Assembly: GCF_014518315.1 (NCBI RefSeq)
Contig: NZ_JACVEL010000012.1
Span: 1-64,000, forward strand
Source of the DNA: Taishania pollutisoli
GTDB lineage: Bacteria; Bacteroidota; Bacteroidia; Flavobacteriales_D; Crocinitomicaceae
DNA length: 64,000 nt
Reading direction: 5' to 3'
Position numbers and translations under genes: made by a program. Of this stretch, positions 35,498 to 44,672 are shown piece by piece. The notes beneath the pieces were generated by a model. That model saw only the letters and a list, made by a program, of their open reading frames with translations, had not been told where the DNA came from and ran no database searches. Each line of letters starts with the position of its first letter. The first letter of the stretch is position 1.

Positions 35498-37237
35498 TTA
35501 CTCTATAACCACCCGCTTGGTCCACATCCGGTCTTCCCCGACGACATTCAGCAGAAAATAACCTGCAGGCAGATCTGAGACATTGAGAAGTGCTGTTGAT
35601 TCACCTGTTATCCATGCCTGTTTTACAATGATTCTTCCGGATAAATCCATTAATTCAACGCGGGTAACTTGTTGTGTATTGAATACTTCTATCGTCACGA
35701 AATCTTTTCCTGGATTCGGATAAACACGCCAATCCAGTATCATCAGTTCGTCAACACCCAAAGTAGAGGTAAAAACTTCTGATGTATACGTACACCCAAA
35801 ACTGTCTGCAACAACTGCGGTATAATTTCCGGCACTGTTAATCTGAAGGGTTTGTCCCGTTTCTCCGACAATCTCCTGCCCGTTCAACCACCAGGAAACA
35901 GTCAATCCTTCCGGGTAATTTCCAACTGTTAAAACATCCGCCCCGCTCAATCCGACAATCGGGTCAATTGCCGGGTCGCAATAGAGCACGTCGATTTCAT
36001 TTGATGTATTGGTGCAGTTTCCTCCATTGATGGCCAGTACCGAATAAATTCCCGATTGGTCTACAACAATAGACGGTCCGACGGCACCGACTAATAATTC
36101 ACCATTCAAATACCACTGGTAGGCATCGCCGAGATCCGGAGTAGACAATGTATATGTCAAGGCATCATAAGCAATAACGGGCGCATCCGGGAACGGATAT
36201 ACATGAATGGTATCCACCGACACCACAACCGGAGTCGGATTGATCACCTGGTGACTGATCATGTAATTAATTGTGGACGTTCCTGCAGTACATCCGTTGC
36301 AACCGTTCAGATTCATCGTGTGTGCTCCCATGTAATCATCTGCACCGAAATAGACTTCTCCCGCACTTTCATCGGCGTCATAAATCTCAATGACATAGGT
36401 GTTTGCAGGATTCAAATTGATGGACAATGAAGGCCAGCTTACAGGCGGATCCTGATCCAGGATGTACATTGACTGGTAGATTGCCGTTCCGTTTTCCTTT
36501 AAAATAAAATAAGCGTCAGCATTTTCGTACGATGGGAAACCACCGCCGTAATTACTCATTGCCGTGACGTCGACCTGTGTTAACGTATAAACATCCAACG
36601 GCGTCTGGTTATCGTATGCTTCGTACTGTACAATATAATCTCCCGGAGTTGTATATACCTGGGGAGCTGGATTCTCCAGTGAGGAGGTATTCCCATTACC
36701 GAAATCCCATGTATATGCCAGTAATCCGGGGTTATTATTGGTAAATGTAACCGTCAATGGTGTACAACCGGATGCACCGGACATGGAAAACCCATCATTT
36801 GTCGTATTCACAACTGTCGGCAAAATCTCAAAGAACACCTGAAATGTAACAGGAATTCCCTGTGCAATAGTTAAATCCGCGACTACGGAAACATCTACAT
36901 TGTATTGACCGGCCAGTAATGGTGTCCCACTTACATGTACACATCCGTATTGATTGATCTGCGGATTGTAATTACAGTCATTCTGATATTCATTGCACTG
37001 CCAGGTTAACCCAACCGGAAGAGAGACAGAAAGAATTTTAAAGTTGGTAAAGTCGTACCCCATCGTATCTGTCGGCATAACAAATGTAATATCCGTAGCG
37101 TATGGTTGACCAACACTTCCTGTCGGCATGGTGTCCGGATAAATACCAGGAGCTGTTTCAGAGAAATTAATGGCGCAAACTTGTGCGCTTACGATTCCTG
37201 AAAACACCAGGAAAAACAACGTAGAAATAGTTTTCAT
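35498..37237 (-). CDS. T9SS-sorted secreted protein with PKD domain
   Basis: The 579-aa protein has a signal peptide (TLFFLVFSGIVSAQ) and an N-terminal beta region with several Cys. A PKD domain (ASGCTPLTVTFTNNNP ... YTWDFGNGNTSSLENP ... YTTPGDYIVQYEAYD) spans about residues 150-225. Ig-like segments (DAYQWYLNGELLVGA; VSWWLNGQEIVGETG) follow, and a type A T9SS domain (DWRVYPNPGKDFVTIEV ... GYFLLNVVGEDRMWTKRV) ends it. It is predicted to be a surface or secreted structural protein. No catalytic motif is visible. Confidence 0.87.
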   Translation of the reverse strand: MKTISTLFFLVFSGIVSAQVCAINFSETAPGIYPDTMPTGSVGQPYATDITFVMPTDTMGYDFTNFKILSVSLPVGLTWQCNEYQNDCNYNPQINQYGCVHVSGTPLLAGQYNVDVSVVADLTIAQGIPVTFQVFFEILPTVVNTTNDGFSMSGASGCTPLTVTFTNNNPGLLAYTWDFGNGNTSSLENPAPQVYTTPGDYIVQYEAYDNQTPLDVYTLTQVDVTAMSNYGGGFPSYENADAYFILKENGTAIYQSMYILDQDPPVSWPSLSINLNPANTYVIEIYDADESAGEVYFGADDYMGAHTMNLNGCNGCTAGTSTINYMISHQVINPTPVVVSVDTIHVYPFPDAPVIAYDALTYTLSTPDLGDAYQWYLNGELLVGAVGPSIVVDQSGIYSVLAINGGNCTNTSNEIDVLYCDPAIDPIVGLSGADVLTVGNYPEGLTVSWWLNGQEIVGETGQTLQINSAGNYTAVVADSFGCTYTSEVFTSTLGVDELMILDWRVYPNPGKDFVTIEVFNTQQVTRVELMDLSGRIIVKQAWITGESTALLNVSDLPAGYFLLNVVGEDRMWTKRVVIE

Positions 37238-37403
37238 AGAATACTGTTAGTTTGCGTAAAAATACACTATTTTTTCACAAAAGCAAGTATTAAGGGAATC
37301 TATTTCAACACTTCACAAAAATACAACAGAGACATCGACAATGTAGTAGAAGCACCATAAATGATGTATGACACACCTCACCATTCGGTTTGAAAAACGG
37401 ATT

Positions 37404-38342
37404 TTAATTTGTCGGGGTGAACTCCATCTGCTCGATCTGCATGGAACGATCAATTACGTTGATCTCCAGTTCCAGGATCGCTTTCAGTGACATGTAATCA
37501 ATTTTATCGGCATCATCTGTCGATTTGTGGTAATCCGGATGTCCTCCCGTGTGAAAAAACAAGACCGGTATATTTTTCAGATAAAATGAAGTCTGATCGG
37601 AACCTCCTTTTCCGTCTTTTCCGGTATAAAATTTAATGTCGCTTGTGATGTCTTCAAAAATTTCAGCGAATGCGGGACTTGTCCCATAACCGATAACCGC
37701 CACACCATTTTCAGGATTGTATCGGCCGATCATATCCATGTTCAGCATCCAGTGTACCTGCTCCAGGGGAATGACCGGATGTTCGGTATAGTGCAACGAT
37801 CCCAGTAATCCTAATTCCTCTGCTCCGAATGCAATAAACAACAAGTTGAATGGCTCTTTCAGGTCATTTTGAGCATATACGCGCGCCAGTTCCAACAACC
37901 CTGCAACACCGGAAGCATTGTCATCCGCTCCGTTGTGAATCTGACCGATATTCAGTGTATCCCGTGAACCTCCGATTGTACCGTGTCCTAAATGATCATA
38001 GTGTGCACCGATTACAATGGTCTTAGCGGCTCCGTTATCCAAAAATCCGATCACATTATCTGCAGGTCGCAGACTATCAGCAACAGGTACTTTCTTAATT
38101 TTGGCAGTAAATGGTTGCCGGTATCCCTTCTCCCCTTTTGGTTGCAGTCCGAATTGCCGGAACTGCTTTTCAATATATGTCGCTGCTTTTTCTACCTGCC
38201 GGCTCCCGGTCTCACGCCCTTTCATCTTGTCCGATGCCAGAAAAGCGATGTGTTTTTTCAGGTTATTTTCAGAAATGCGTTCCTGTGCATGGGATTGCAA
38301 AAAGAAACATACGAACAGAATGAATAAAAAGCGATGTAACAT
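37404..38342 (-). CDS. Exported M28-family zinc aminopeptidase
   Basis: The 312-aa protein has a signal peptide (FLFILFVCFFLQSHAQ). The zinc ligands of the di-zinc M28 fold are present: H114 and D116 in GAHYDHLG, D140/D141 in NGADDNASG, E175/E176 in GAEELGLLG, D203 in NMDMIGR and a C-terminal His in FFHTGGHPDYH. Such enzymes remove N-terminal amino acids from peptides in the periplasm or outside the cell. There is no T9SS tail, so it is probably periplasmic. It appears monocistronic. Confidence 0.93.
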   Translation of the reverse strand: MLHRFLFILFVCFFLQSHAQERISENNLKKHIAFLASDKMKGRETGSRQVEKAATYIEKQFRQFGLQPKGEKGYRQPFTAKIKKVPVADSLRPADNVIGFLDNGAAKTIVIGAHYDHLGHGTIGGSRDTLNIGQIHNGADDNASGVAGLLELARVYAQNDLKEPFNLLFIAFGAEELGLLGSLHYTEHPVIPLEQVHWMLNMDMIGRYNPENGVAVIGYGTSPAFAEIFEDITSDIKFYTGKDGKGGSDQTSFYLKNIPVLFFHTGGHPDYHKSTDDADKIDYMSLKAILELEINVIDRSMQIEQMEFTPTN

Positions 38343-38372
38343 ATGGCAAAGATATAAATGCCGGGATAATTT

Positions 38373-38425
38373 TGAATATTGAATGATGAATATTGAATGT
38401 TGGGTGATGAATATTGAGTATTGAG
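38373..38425. repeat. Short imperfect tandem repeat (GATGAATATTGAAT-like)
   Basis: The 53-nt tract consists of variants of TGAATATTGAATGATGAA in the intergenic gap between the M28 peptidase (minus) and queA (plus). I see no gene in it. Confidence 0.6.
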
Positions 38426-38521
38426 CAGGCAGTAAATGAAATTCATTATCCGATCAAACAACCTAAAATAAATTCCATTAAAAATGATTGAAAGGTGCGT
38501 AGAACTATTCGTAATTTTAAT

Positions 38522-38529
38522 TAACTTTG
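38522..38529 (+). promoter_or_regulatory. Candidate queA -7 box
   Basis: TAACTTTG matches TAnnTTTG and ends 35 nt before the queA ATG. Confidence 0.45.
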
Positions 38530-38564
38530 TGCTCTTTTTGTATAAAAATTAATAGTATTTCGCA

Positions 38565-39626
38565 ATGAGCAAAATGAAGCTTTCCGAATTTAGTTTCGAT
38601 TTACCACAAGAATTAATTGCCGAACACCCTTCCGAAAACCGTGACGAAGCCAGATTGATGGTCGTTCACCGCAAATCAGGAAAAATTGAACATAAATTAT
38701 TCAAAGATTTAGTAAATTATTTTTCTGACGGAGATGTGATGATCCGTAATAATACACGTGTATTCCCTGCAAGAATGTACGGAAACAAAGAAAAAACAGG
38801 AGCGAAGATCGAAGTTTTCCTGTTGCGTGAATTGAACCGCGAAAGTTTATTGTGGGACGTATTGGTGGATCCTGCAAGAAAGATTCGGATCGGAAATAAG
38901 TTGTATTTCGGAGAAGACGATTCGTTGGTTGCGGAAGTAATTGACAATACGACTTCAAGAGGGCGTACATTGCGTTTCCTGTTTGACGGTCCGTACGAAG
39001 AATTTAAAGCAAAAATTACAGAGCTGGGAGAAACACCTCTTCCTAAATACATCAAACGTGCGGTTGAGCCGGAAGATGAAGACCGTTACCAAACGATTTT
39101 CGCCACTGAAGAAGGCGCTGTTGCTGCACCAACTGCAGGATTGCATTTTTCACGGGAATTGCTGAAACGTTTGGAACTGAAAGGTGTCAACTTTGCAGAT
39201 GTGACATTACACATCGGTCTGGGGACGTTTCGTCCGGTAGAAGTGGAAGACCTGACCAAGCACAAAATGGATTCAGAGCAAGTCATCATCTCACAAAAAA
39301 GCGCAGATATTGTAAACGAAGCCATTCACAATAAAAAACGCGTATGTGCGATCGGTACAACTTCCATGCGCGCAATTGAATCTTCCGTATCTACAGACGG
39401 TACTTTGAAAGCATATGACGGATGGACGAATAAATTCATCTTTCCTCCATACGATTTCAGCATCGCAAATTGCATGATTACGAATTTCCATACGCCACTT
39501 TCCACGTTGTTGATGATGATCTCTGCATTTGCAGGTCATGAGGTAATGATGAAAGCATATCACACGGCAATCGAAGAGAAGTACAAATTCTACTCGTATG
39601 GTGACGCTATGTTGATTATTGATTAA
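38565..39626 (+). CDS. queA: S-adenosylmethionine:tRNA ribosyltransferase-isomerase
   Basis: The 353-aa QueA makes epoxyqueuosine at tRNA position 34 by transferring and isomerising the ribosyl part of SAM onto preQ1. Family blocks are clear: [86 protein letters not shown] and [27 protein letters not shown] lies near the end. The length is typical. The start could be the second Met ([11 protein letters not shown]). It appears monocistronic, with a terminator 24 nt after the stop. Confidence 0.97.
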   Translation: MSKMKLSEFSFDLPQELIAEHPSENRDEARLMVVHRKSGKIEHKLFKDLVNYFSDGDVMIRNNTRVFPARMYGNKEKTGAKIEVFLLRELNRESLLWDVLVDPARKIRIGNKLYFGEDDSLVAEVIDNTTSRGRTLRFLFDGPYEEFKAKITELGETPLPKYIKRAVEPEDEDRYQTIFATEEGAVAAPTAGLHFSRELLKRLELKGVNFADVTLHIGLGTFRPVEVEDLTKHKMDSEQVIISQKSADIVNEAIHNKKRVCAIGTTSMRAIESSVSTDGTLKAYDGWTNKFIFPPYDFSIANCMITNFHTPLSTLLMMISAFAGHEVMMKAYHTAIEEKYKFYSYGDAMLIID

Positions 39627-39650
39627 GAAAAAGCGCAACGATATAGTAAG

Positions 39651-39676
39651 AACGGGAAGCAGGTATGTTTCCCGTT
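39651..39676 (+). terminator. Terminator after queA
   Basis: An 8-bp stem (AACGGGAA / TTCCCGTT) with a 10-nt loop is followed by TTTT. Confidence 0.8.
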
Positions 39677-39778
39677 TTTTGTTTGGCTTACCGGTTATTT
39701 CCAAAATAAATAGTCCGCTGCTTACTGAATGGATTTCCTCATTGAGTCTTCTGTCACACAACAACAAGACCATTCGCC

Positions 39779-39786
39779 TAACTTTG
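39779..39786 (+). promoter_or_regulatory. Candidate -7 box for the 39811 lipoprotein gene
   Basis: TAACTTTG ends 24 nt before the ATG, at the usual distance, and lies after the queA terminator. It supports starting the lipoprotein at 39811 rather than upstream. Confidence 0.5.
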
Positions 39787-39810
39787 GATGTATATCTAAA
39801 TGTATTTATT

Positions 39811-40497
39811 ATGAAACATGTCAACATTACTTACTTACTCGGAACAGCTTTGCTTTCCGCGACTCTGATGGTTACTTCCTGCGGAAAAACGACAAAGGGA
39901 AAAATTGACAACGAATGGAAGGTCACAAATTATGAAGAAACAACTGTCTGGATTGACAAAACAATGACACAGACGGAGGTTATAAAATTAGATCAGTCAG
40001 ACGTTGCTATAACTTATATCCAGTCGGCATCAGGGCAACCAACGATAACAAGTACCAACCAGGGGAAGGTCCTGCAACATGCATTTACCATTCGCAAAGA
40101 CGGAACGTGGAGTCTGATCCGGGAATATTATACAGAACATACATCTCAGGATACACTCAGACGATTTACGCGTTATTATTCGGCTTCCGGATCGTGGAAT
40201 TTCCTGGAAAAAGGAAAAGAAGACGGGTATGGAAAACGGGAGCGGATTTTATTCCAGACCTTACAGGAGAAGACATCCAACGTTCTTACATTCATGATGG
40301 AAGGGCAACCGGACATCGTACCGACGTCTGACGTAACCAATAAAACGTATGAACCGGGAGATTTTTCAACGATTTATGTTGTTGAGAATTCATCTAAGAA
40401 GAACTTATCTTTGACCTCCGAAAGTATCGTAAAAACAGACAATAGCTTTTCGGGAGCATCTGCTATTGAGAAGTCAGTTAAACTAAATTTAGAATAA
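39811..40497 (+). CDS. Hypothetical lipoprotein, 228 aa
   Basis: The start gives MKHVNITYLLGTALLSATLMVTSCGK, a lipoprotein signal with the acylated Cys at residue 24. The mature ~205 residues are predicted mostly beta. They include KGKIDNEWKVTNYEE, a segment like lipocalin-type proteins of Bacteroidota that begin with an 'I-x-G-x-W' strand, and RKDGTWSLIREYY. I do not recognise a defined family. It is monocistronic, between the queA terminator and a terminator at ~40531. Confidence 0.7.
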   Translation: MKHVNITYLLGTALLSATLMVTSCGKTTKGKIDNEWKVTNYEETTVWIDKTMTQTEVIKLDQSDVAITYIQSASGQPTITSTNQGKVLQHAFTIRKDGTWSLIREYYTEHTSQDTLRRFTRYYSASGSWNFLEKGKEDGYGKRERILFQTLQEKTSNVLTFMMEGQPDIVPTSDVTNKTYEPGDFSTIYVVENSSKKNLSLTSESIVKTDNSFSGASAIEKSVKLNLE

Positions 40498-40523
40498 TAT
40501 ACAACACCACTATCACAACAAAT

Positions 40524-40545
40524 AAAGCCTCAGCGATGGGGCTTT
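40524..40545. terminator. Shared terminator between convergent genes
   Basis: A stem AAAGCCTC / GGGGCTTT (one G-U pair) with a 6-nt loop and a following TT run lies between the plus-strand lipoprotein and the minus-strand protease. Confidence 0.65.
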
Positions 40546-40555
40546 TGTTGTTAAA

Positions 40556-42124
40556 TCACTTATTCACCCCAATCACAAAGTACACTACCTGTTTTTCATT
40601 GACTTCTGTACTGAATCGAATTGTTTCATTACCGCTCAATTGTAACTGATTACTCGTTTTTGAGCGAAAAACGGATTCCATTTTGTCTTCCAGTGTTGCA
40701 CCGTTGGCTTTCCCTATTTGTTGTTTCACAGCATCGTAGTCAATCGGTTGCTTCGTCACCAGCACCGCGAATTTGTCTTTATTACCAATTTCATCCGGCT
40801 GCATGGAATAGTCGGAAGGAAACAAGCGTGTACCCGTAATTCCGCAATACGGGGAGTGTTTGGGAGTGTATGGAAATAAAACAGAAATCGTCCCGTCATT
40901 TTCTTGCCCGAATACATAGGTATAACATTCCTGGTTATTGGTAAATTCAATTTTAAATTTGTCGGTTTTCTTTACCTTGCCTGTCGTTTCAAAGTAATGG
41001 TCTGAAATTGCGTTCAGTGCGATTGTTTTCTTTCCGGTGTTCAGTTCCAGTCCGAAACTTCCATCAAAAGAAGTTACTGTTTTTTTACCGGCATCCCCCA
41101 TCGGGTATAATCCATACGCTTCTACATTGAATTCTTTGAAATCCGAATACCGCACCCAGGCAAATCCGTTTTTCCCCCAATCCGTTCCCCAGGAATTCAT
41201 CAGTAAAAATGAACCTCCTTCGTAGTAATCATCATACCCTACCACACACATGGCATGTCCTCCGAATCCTTGTTGGTAATAATCCTGTGTCGTAGGGTTC
41301 CAAAATTCTTTTCCCATCATTCCCTGCATAAACGAACCGCCCACCATCATACCGATAATGATCGGAGAACCTTTTGCCAGGTTTTGTTTCATCCCCAGAA
41401 CCTCGTATACCTTTCCTCTTTTTTCATCTGTCAGTCGTTGAAACCCTTTTATTTTGTAGACACTCGCCTGCTGTTTCAACGTTTCGGAGGGTTTCTCCGT
41501 ACAATTATTTTCATTGTAGCGGAACGAATTGAAAGGAACTGCGCCGATTTCCAGCATATTGTCCATTGCATACTTGATGTACGATCCCTGACACGTCTTA
41601 TGATCAATGCTGATCTGGTTGTACATAAACGAAGGAGAAAATTTAATGTCATCCGGACGCTGCCCTGTCCGTTGAGCTTCAATGATCGTGCGCGCGGCAT
41701 AAGCACTTGCCCACGCAACACAAGATCCCTGCACTCCCTGGTTCATTGGTGTAGGGCAATATTTCTGTAAACTCACCTTTTCCGGCAGCGGATTCTTTTT
41801 ATTATCGGCGAGTGGTTCGAAGATTTCTGTTTCATTGTAGATTTCTTTGTTCATCTCCCCTCCCAATGAAAACGGTAAGTTTCCCTGGTTCAGTAATCCG
41901 TCGGCTGAGCATCCTTTTCCGGCGAAAAAATAAAGTCCCACTCCGATCACAGCAACAATGAGAAGTAATTTCGGACGCTTTAGTAAATATGGCAGAAAAT
42001 TGATCAATAATCCGATCAGACCTCCTCCCAATCCTCCTCCGGAAGACGAAGAACCTCCTCCCCGGTAGGAACGTTTCGATTTGTTGTTGCCATCAGGATC
42101 ATCCTGAACCATTTTAATTGCCAT
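40556..42124 (-). CDS. Membrane-anchored papain-like (C1) cysteine protease with C-terminal DUF4384-like domain
   Basis: The protein has 522 residues. A Gly/Ser-rich cytoplasmic N-terminus (residues ~20-38) precedes one membrane helix (~52-69, LLLIVAVIGVGLYFFAG). The papain domain has oxyanion Gln and nucleophile C135 in NQGVQGSCVAWASAYAA, H290 in GGHAMCVVGYDD and N310 in MNSWGTDWG. A C-terminal beta domain (FKIEFTNNQECYTYVFGQENDGTISVLFPYTP) looks like DUF4384. The combination occurs in Bacteroidota, but its substrate is unknown. The catalytic triad is complete, so it is probably active. Confidence 0.88.
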   Translation of the reverse strand: MAIKMVQDDPDGNNKSKRSYRGGGSSSSGGGLGGGLIGLLINFLPYLLKRPKLLLIVAVIGVGLYFFAGKGCSADGLLNQGNLPFSLGGEMNKEIYNETEIFEPLADNKKNPLPEKVSLQKYCPTPMNQGVQGSCVAWASAYAARTIIEAQRTGQRPDDIKFSPSFMYNQISIDHKTCQGSYIKYAMDNMLEIGAVPFNSFRYNENNCTEKPSETLKQQASVYKIKGFQRLTDEKRGKVYEVLGMKQNLAKGSPIIIGMMVGGSFMQGMMGKEFWNPTTQDYYQQGFGGHAMCVVGYDDYYEGGSFLLMNSWGTDWGKNGFAWVRYSDFKEFNVEAYGLYPMGDAGKKTVTSFDGSFGLELNTGKKTIALNAISDHYFETTGKVKKTDKFKIEFTNNQECYTYVFGQENDGTISVLFPYTPKHSPYCGITGTRLFPSDYSMQPDEIGNKDKFAVLVTKQPIDYDAVKQQIGKANGATLEDKMESVFRSKTSNQLQLSGNETIRFSTEVNEKQVVYFVIGVNK

Positions 42125-42311
42125 AGCGATGCAGATAAGTTACCTGCACAAATGTACTTTTTTTTCGCTGTCGTTGAATACTTTACGTCAGAATACTTTC
42201 TCCTGTTCACTTAACTTGTTCATTTTTCAGTCGTACCATCCGGAACAATCTCCGGGAAAGATGAAATAATTCAGAATGTTTGATTTAATTTTACGGTGAA
42301 TTAGTACACGT

Positions 42312-43097
42312 ATGAATGTTGAATTGAGAACGGTTACCGTTACCCAGTACATCACTCCACTTCGGGAAGGAGGATCGTTGCCCGCGCTTGCTGAAGGATG
42401 TGACGGTTTTAAATACGTCATTAAATTCCGCGGAGCGGGGCATGGAGTCAAAGCATTGATCTCCGAATTACTGGGAGGATTAATCGCTAAATACCTGGGA
42501 TTAAAGGTTCCTGAGATTGTTTTCATTGAATTGGACGAACGGTTCGGGCAAACGGAGGCGGATGAAGAAATACAGGATTTGTTAAAGTTCAGCAAAGGAC
42601 TGAACCTGGGACTGCACTTTCTGTCCGGGGCAATCACGTATGATGTCGCATCGAATGACTGCGATTCGTACCTGGCATCTAAGATTGTATGGCTGGACAG
42701 TTTTATCACCAATGTAGACCGCACATACCGCAATACCAATCTGTTAATCTGGAACAAGGAATTGTGGCTCATCGACCATGGAGCAGCGTTTTATTTTCAC
42801 CACTCATGGGACAATTGGGAACAAACAGCTGTTACCCCGTTTACGATGATCAAAGACCACGCATTGATTTCAAAAGCAACAGAACTGAAACGGGTTCATG
42901 AAGAATTCACAGCCCGGTTAAATGATGATGTTCTCCGGACAATTGTCAATCTGATTCCGGATGAATTTTTAAACTGGGAAGAAGGCCCGGACAATGATGC
43001 GATCCGGGAAGTATATTTCCGATTTTTGTCGAACCGATTGGCACATGCCGATGTCTTTTTTAAAGCCGCTGAAGATGCAGGAAAAGTTCGTATATGA
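42312..43097 (+). CDS. HipA-like kinase-fold protein
   Basis: The 261-aa protein matches the short HipA-like kinase family that pairs with DUF3037. It has a Lys in KYVIKFRGAGHGVKAL, an acidic VPEIVFIELDERF and a catalytic-type loop DSFITNVDRTYRNTNLLIW. A DFG-like LIDHGAAFYFHH follows. HipA proteins are Ser/Thr kinases; in the toxin HipA the target is glutamyl-tRNA synthetase. No HipB-type antitoxin is present. The gene overlaps the DUF3037 gene by 23 nt, implying coupled expression. Confidence 0.85.
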   Translation: MNVELRTVTVTQYITPLREGGSLPALAEGCDGFKYVIKFRGAGHGVKALISELLGGLIAKYLGLKVPEIVFIELDERFGQTEADEEIQDLLKFSKGLNLGLHFLSGAITYDVASNDCDSYLASKIVWLDSFITNVDRTYRNTNLLIWNKELWLIDHGAAFYFHHSWDNWEQTAVTPFTMIKDHALISKATELKRVHEEFTARLNDDVLRTIVNLIPDEFLNWEEGPDNDAIREVYFRFLSNRLAHADVFFKAAEDAGKVRI

Positions 43098-43458
43098 GTA
43101 TGCCGTCATTCGGGTTGTTCCGAGAGTGGAGCGGGAAGAATTTATCAATGTCGGATTGATTCTGTTCAGCAAGCGGAAACGCTACATTCGCTTTCAGTAC
43201 CAGGTACCGGAACACAAGATTCGTGCTTTCTGCTCAGAATTTGACATACAACAATTGCAAGAAAACCTGGAATCATTTACCAAAATATGTTCAGGAGCAT
43301 CAAACGGAGGTCCGATTGCACAACTGGAAGCAGACGAACGGTTTCGTTGGATTACCGCAATTAAAAGTTCGAGTATTCAATCCTCCCGCCCTCACCCAGG
43401 ATTATCTGTGGATTTGGACGCCACATTTGAAAAATTGTACCGGGAACTGGTTCTGTAA
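43075..43458 (+). CDS. DUF3037 protein, partner of HipA-like kinase
   Basis: The 127-aa protein starts at the ATG giving MQEKFVYEYAVIRVVPRVEREEFINVGLILFS, the DUF3037 signature, followed by KIRAFCSEFDIQ and GGPIAQLEADERFRWITAIKSS. The start lies within the kinase gene. HipA-like plus DUF3037 pairs are widespread in bacteria and the function is, to my knowledge, not established. The pair could be a regulatory unit or a toxin-antitoxin-like module; this is inference. Confidence 0.85.
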   Translation: MQEKFVYEYAVIRVVPRVEREEFINVGLILFSKRKRYIRFQYQVPEHKIRAFCSEFDIQQLQENLESFTKICSGASNGGPIAQLEADERFRWITAIKSSSIQSSRPHPGLSVDLDATFEKLYRELVL

Positions 43459-43461
43459 CAG

Positions 43462-44013
43462 TTACAACCTTCTGCTCCTCTTATTATTTTCATTGAGCTT
43501 TTCGATAATTTTATCGCGGGTAGCACACCCTGCCGATTCCAATACACTCAATGCTTTTTTAGCAGTGCTGTATTTAAAAAAATCATTCACAATGTGCTTT
43601 TCACCGGTAGCAAGCACCAATATGAGGTCATACGTAATTGATTTTGATTTATTCCCGTTGTAAAAATTGGTCGGAGCCACAAAAGCAGGTGTTGTGCCGT
43701 ATGTCGTATACATGTATCTCCCCGATTCCGACGACAGCCACAGTTGAAACGAATCATTGGTAGTGAACGGACTCCACTTTCCGAATTTTATCCCTGCGAT
43801 CACCTTGTATTTTCTATAGCGAAGTAATCGTGTATCGATTTCAATCCCTGAAACAGACAAAAATAGCGCAAGTGCTACCATGGCGATTAGAATTGACAGA
43901 AGTCCGATATACACAAATCCAATTGCAGCCAAAAATGCCAGTATAGTTGCAGGCATCACATATTGATTTGTAATGCCTTCCCGAATGGTATGTACTCCGC
44001 CTTTTATTGTCAA
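43462..44013 (-). CDS. Hypothetical membrane protein, 183 aa
   Basis: Two adjacent membrane helices (about residues 21-36 and 37-53, MPATILAFLAAIGFVYIGLLSILIAMVALALFLSV) follow a polar N-terminus. The ~125-residue soluble domain (IDTRLLRYRKYKVIAGIKFGKWSPF ... LILVLATGEKHIVNDFF) ends in a basic tail (NENNKRSRRL). The arrangement resembles PH-like membrane proteins, but no family is recognised. It is encoded 6 nt downstream of the thioredoxin-like gene, so co-transcription is likely. It converges with the DUF3037 gene with 3 nt between stops. Confidence 0.65.
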   Translation of the reverse strand: MTIKGGVHTIREGITNQYVMPATILAFLAAIGFVYIGLLSILIAMVALALFLSVSGIEIDTRLLRYRKYKVIAGIKFGKWSPFTTNDSFQLWLSSESGRYMYTTYGTTPAFVAPTNFYNGNKSKSITYDLILVLATGEKHIVNDFFKYSTAKKALSVLESAGCATRDKIIEKLNENNKRSRRL

Positions 44014-44019
44014 CTCTGT

Positions 44020-44571
44020 TTATTGTAACATCTTTTTCAATTCTTCCTGAATCTCTTTTCCCTTATTGGCATTGTACCAATTTTGGAGTTCAATTTTGAT
44101 GCGTTCAAATTCGGCATTTTCTTCTTTCAGGCGGTTCATCAGACTTTGTGCGCCGGCAGGACGTGGTCCCCAGGTAAACAAATCCGTTCCGTTTTCGTCT
44201 CTGCTCACTAACTTCGGAATTGCTTTCCCTCCGTTTGTCAGGTACGAATCAATTAAAAAAGGAGCCGTATCCCGTAACTGCAATTCATACGTAATCGCAG
44301 GGGACAGTTCAGCCATGCGGACCAGGAACGGAACAATGTGGGAAGCATCCCCGCACCACGGTTCCGTGATGATAATCCAATGTTGTCTGACAGATAATTT
44401 TTCCAGTAATTGTATCAATTCATCTTCCAGCACCATGGTTTTCGTCCATCGTTTCATCCGGGATTCATTCAATTTGGTATAGTTGAAATAATCCGGATTA
44501 TCGTAAGGAGCCGCAGGAGCTTCAGCAGTTAGTATCTGCTCAAATAACAAGGTATATTCAGTATAGTTCAT
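44020..44571 (-). CDS. Thioredoxin-like protein with single active-site Cys
   Basis: The 183-aa protein matches thioredoxin-family proteins of the type TEPWCGDASHIVPFLVRMAEL. The CxxC is replaced by CGDA, leaving one Cys. The partner region AIPKLVSRDENGTDLFTWGPRP has the cis-Pro. A single Cys argues against dithiol disulfide exchange and suggests a monothiol, bacillithiol/glutaredoxin-like or non-redox role. There is no signal peptide, so it is cytoplasmic. The small membrane-protein gene follows directly. Confidence 0.8.
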   Translation of the reverse strand: MNYTEYTLLFEQILTAEAPAAPYDNPDYFNYTKLNESRMKRWTKTMVLEDELIQLLEKLSVRQHWIIITEPWCGDASHIVPFLVRMAELSPAITYELQLRDTAPFLIDSYLTNGGKAIPKLVSRDENGTDLFTWGPRPAGAQSLMNRLKEENAEFERIKIELQNWYNANKGKEIQEELKKMLQ

Positions 44572-44617
44572 TTTCTCTGTTTATGTTAATATAAAAATCG
44601 CTTTGAATGAAACTAAA

Positions 44618-44646
44618 AAATCCTTCCGAACAAGTCGAAAGGATTT
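44618..44646 (-). terminator. Terminator after rpmE2
   Basis: AAATCCTTCCGA pairs with TCGAAAGGATTT (one C-A mismatch) around a 5-nt loop. On the minus strand it is followed by a T run. Confidence 0.75.
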
Positions 44647-44672
44647 CAATATCTGGAGAAAATAACGATGAA

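Noticed and set aside
38373-38425. The short repeat considered as a CRISPR array
   Set aside because: The units are ~14-18 nt, imperfect and contiguous with no spacers, so it is a simple degenerate tandem repeat.
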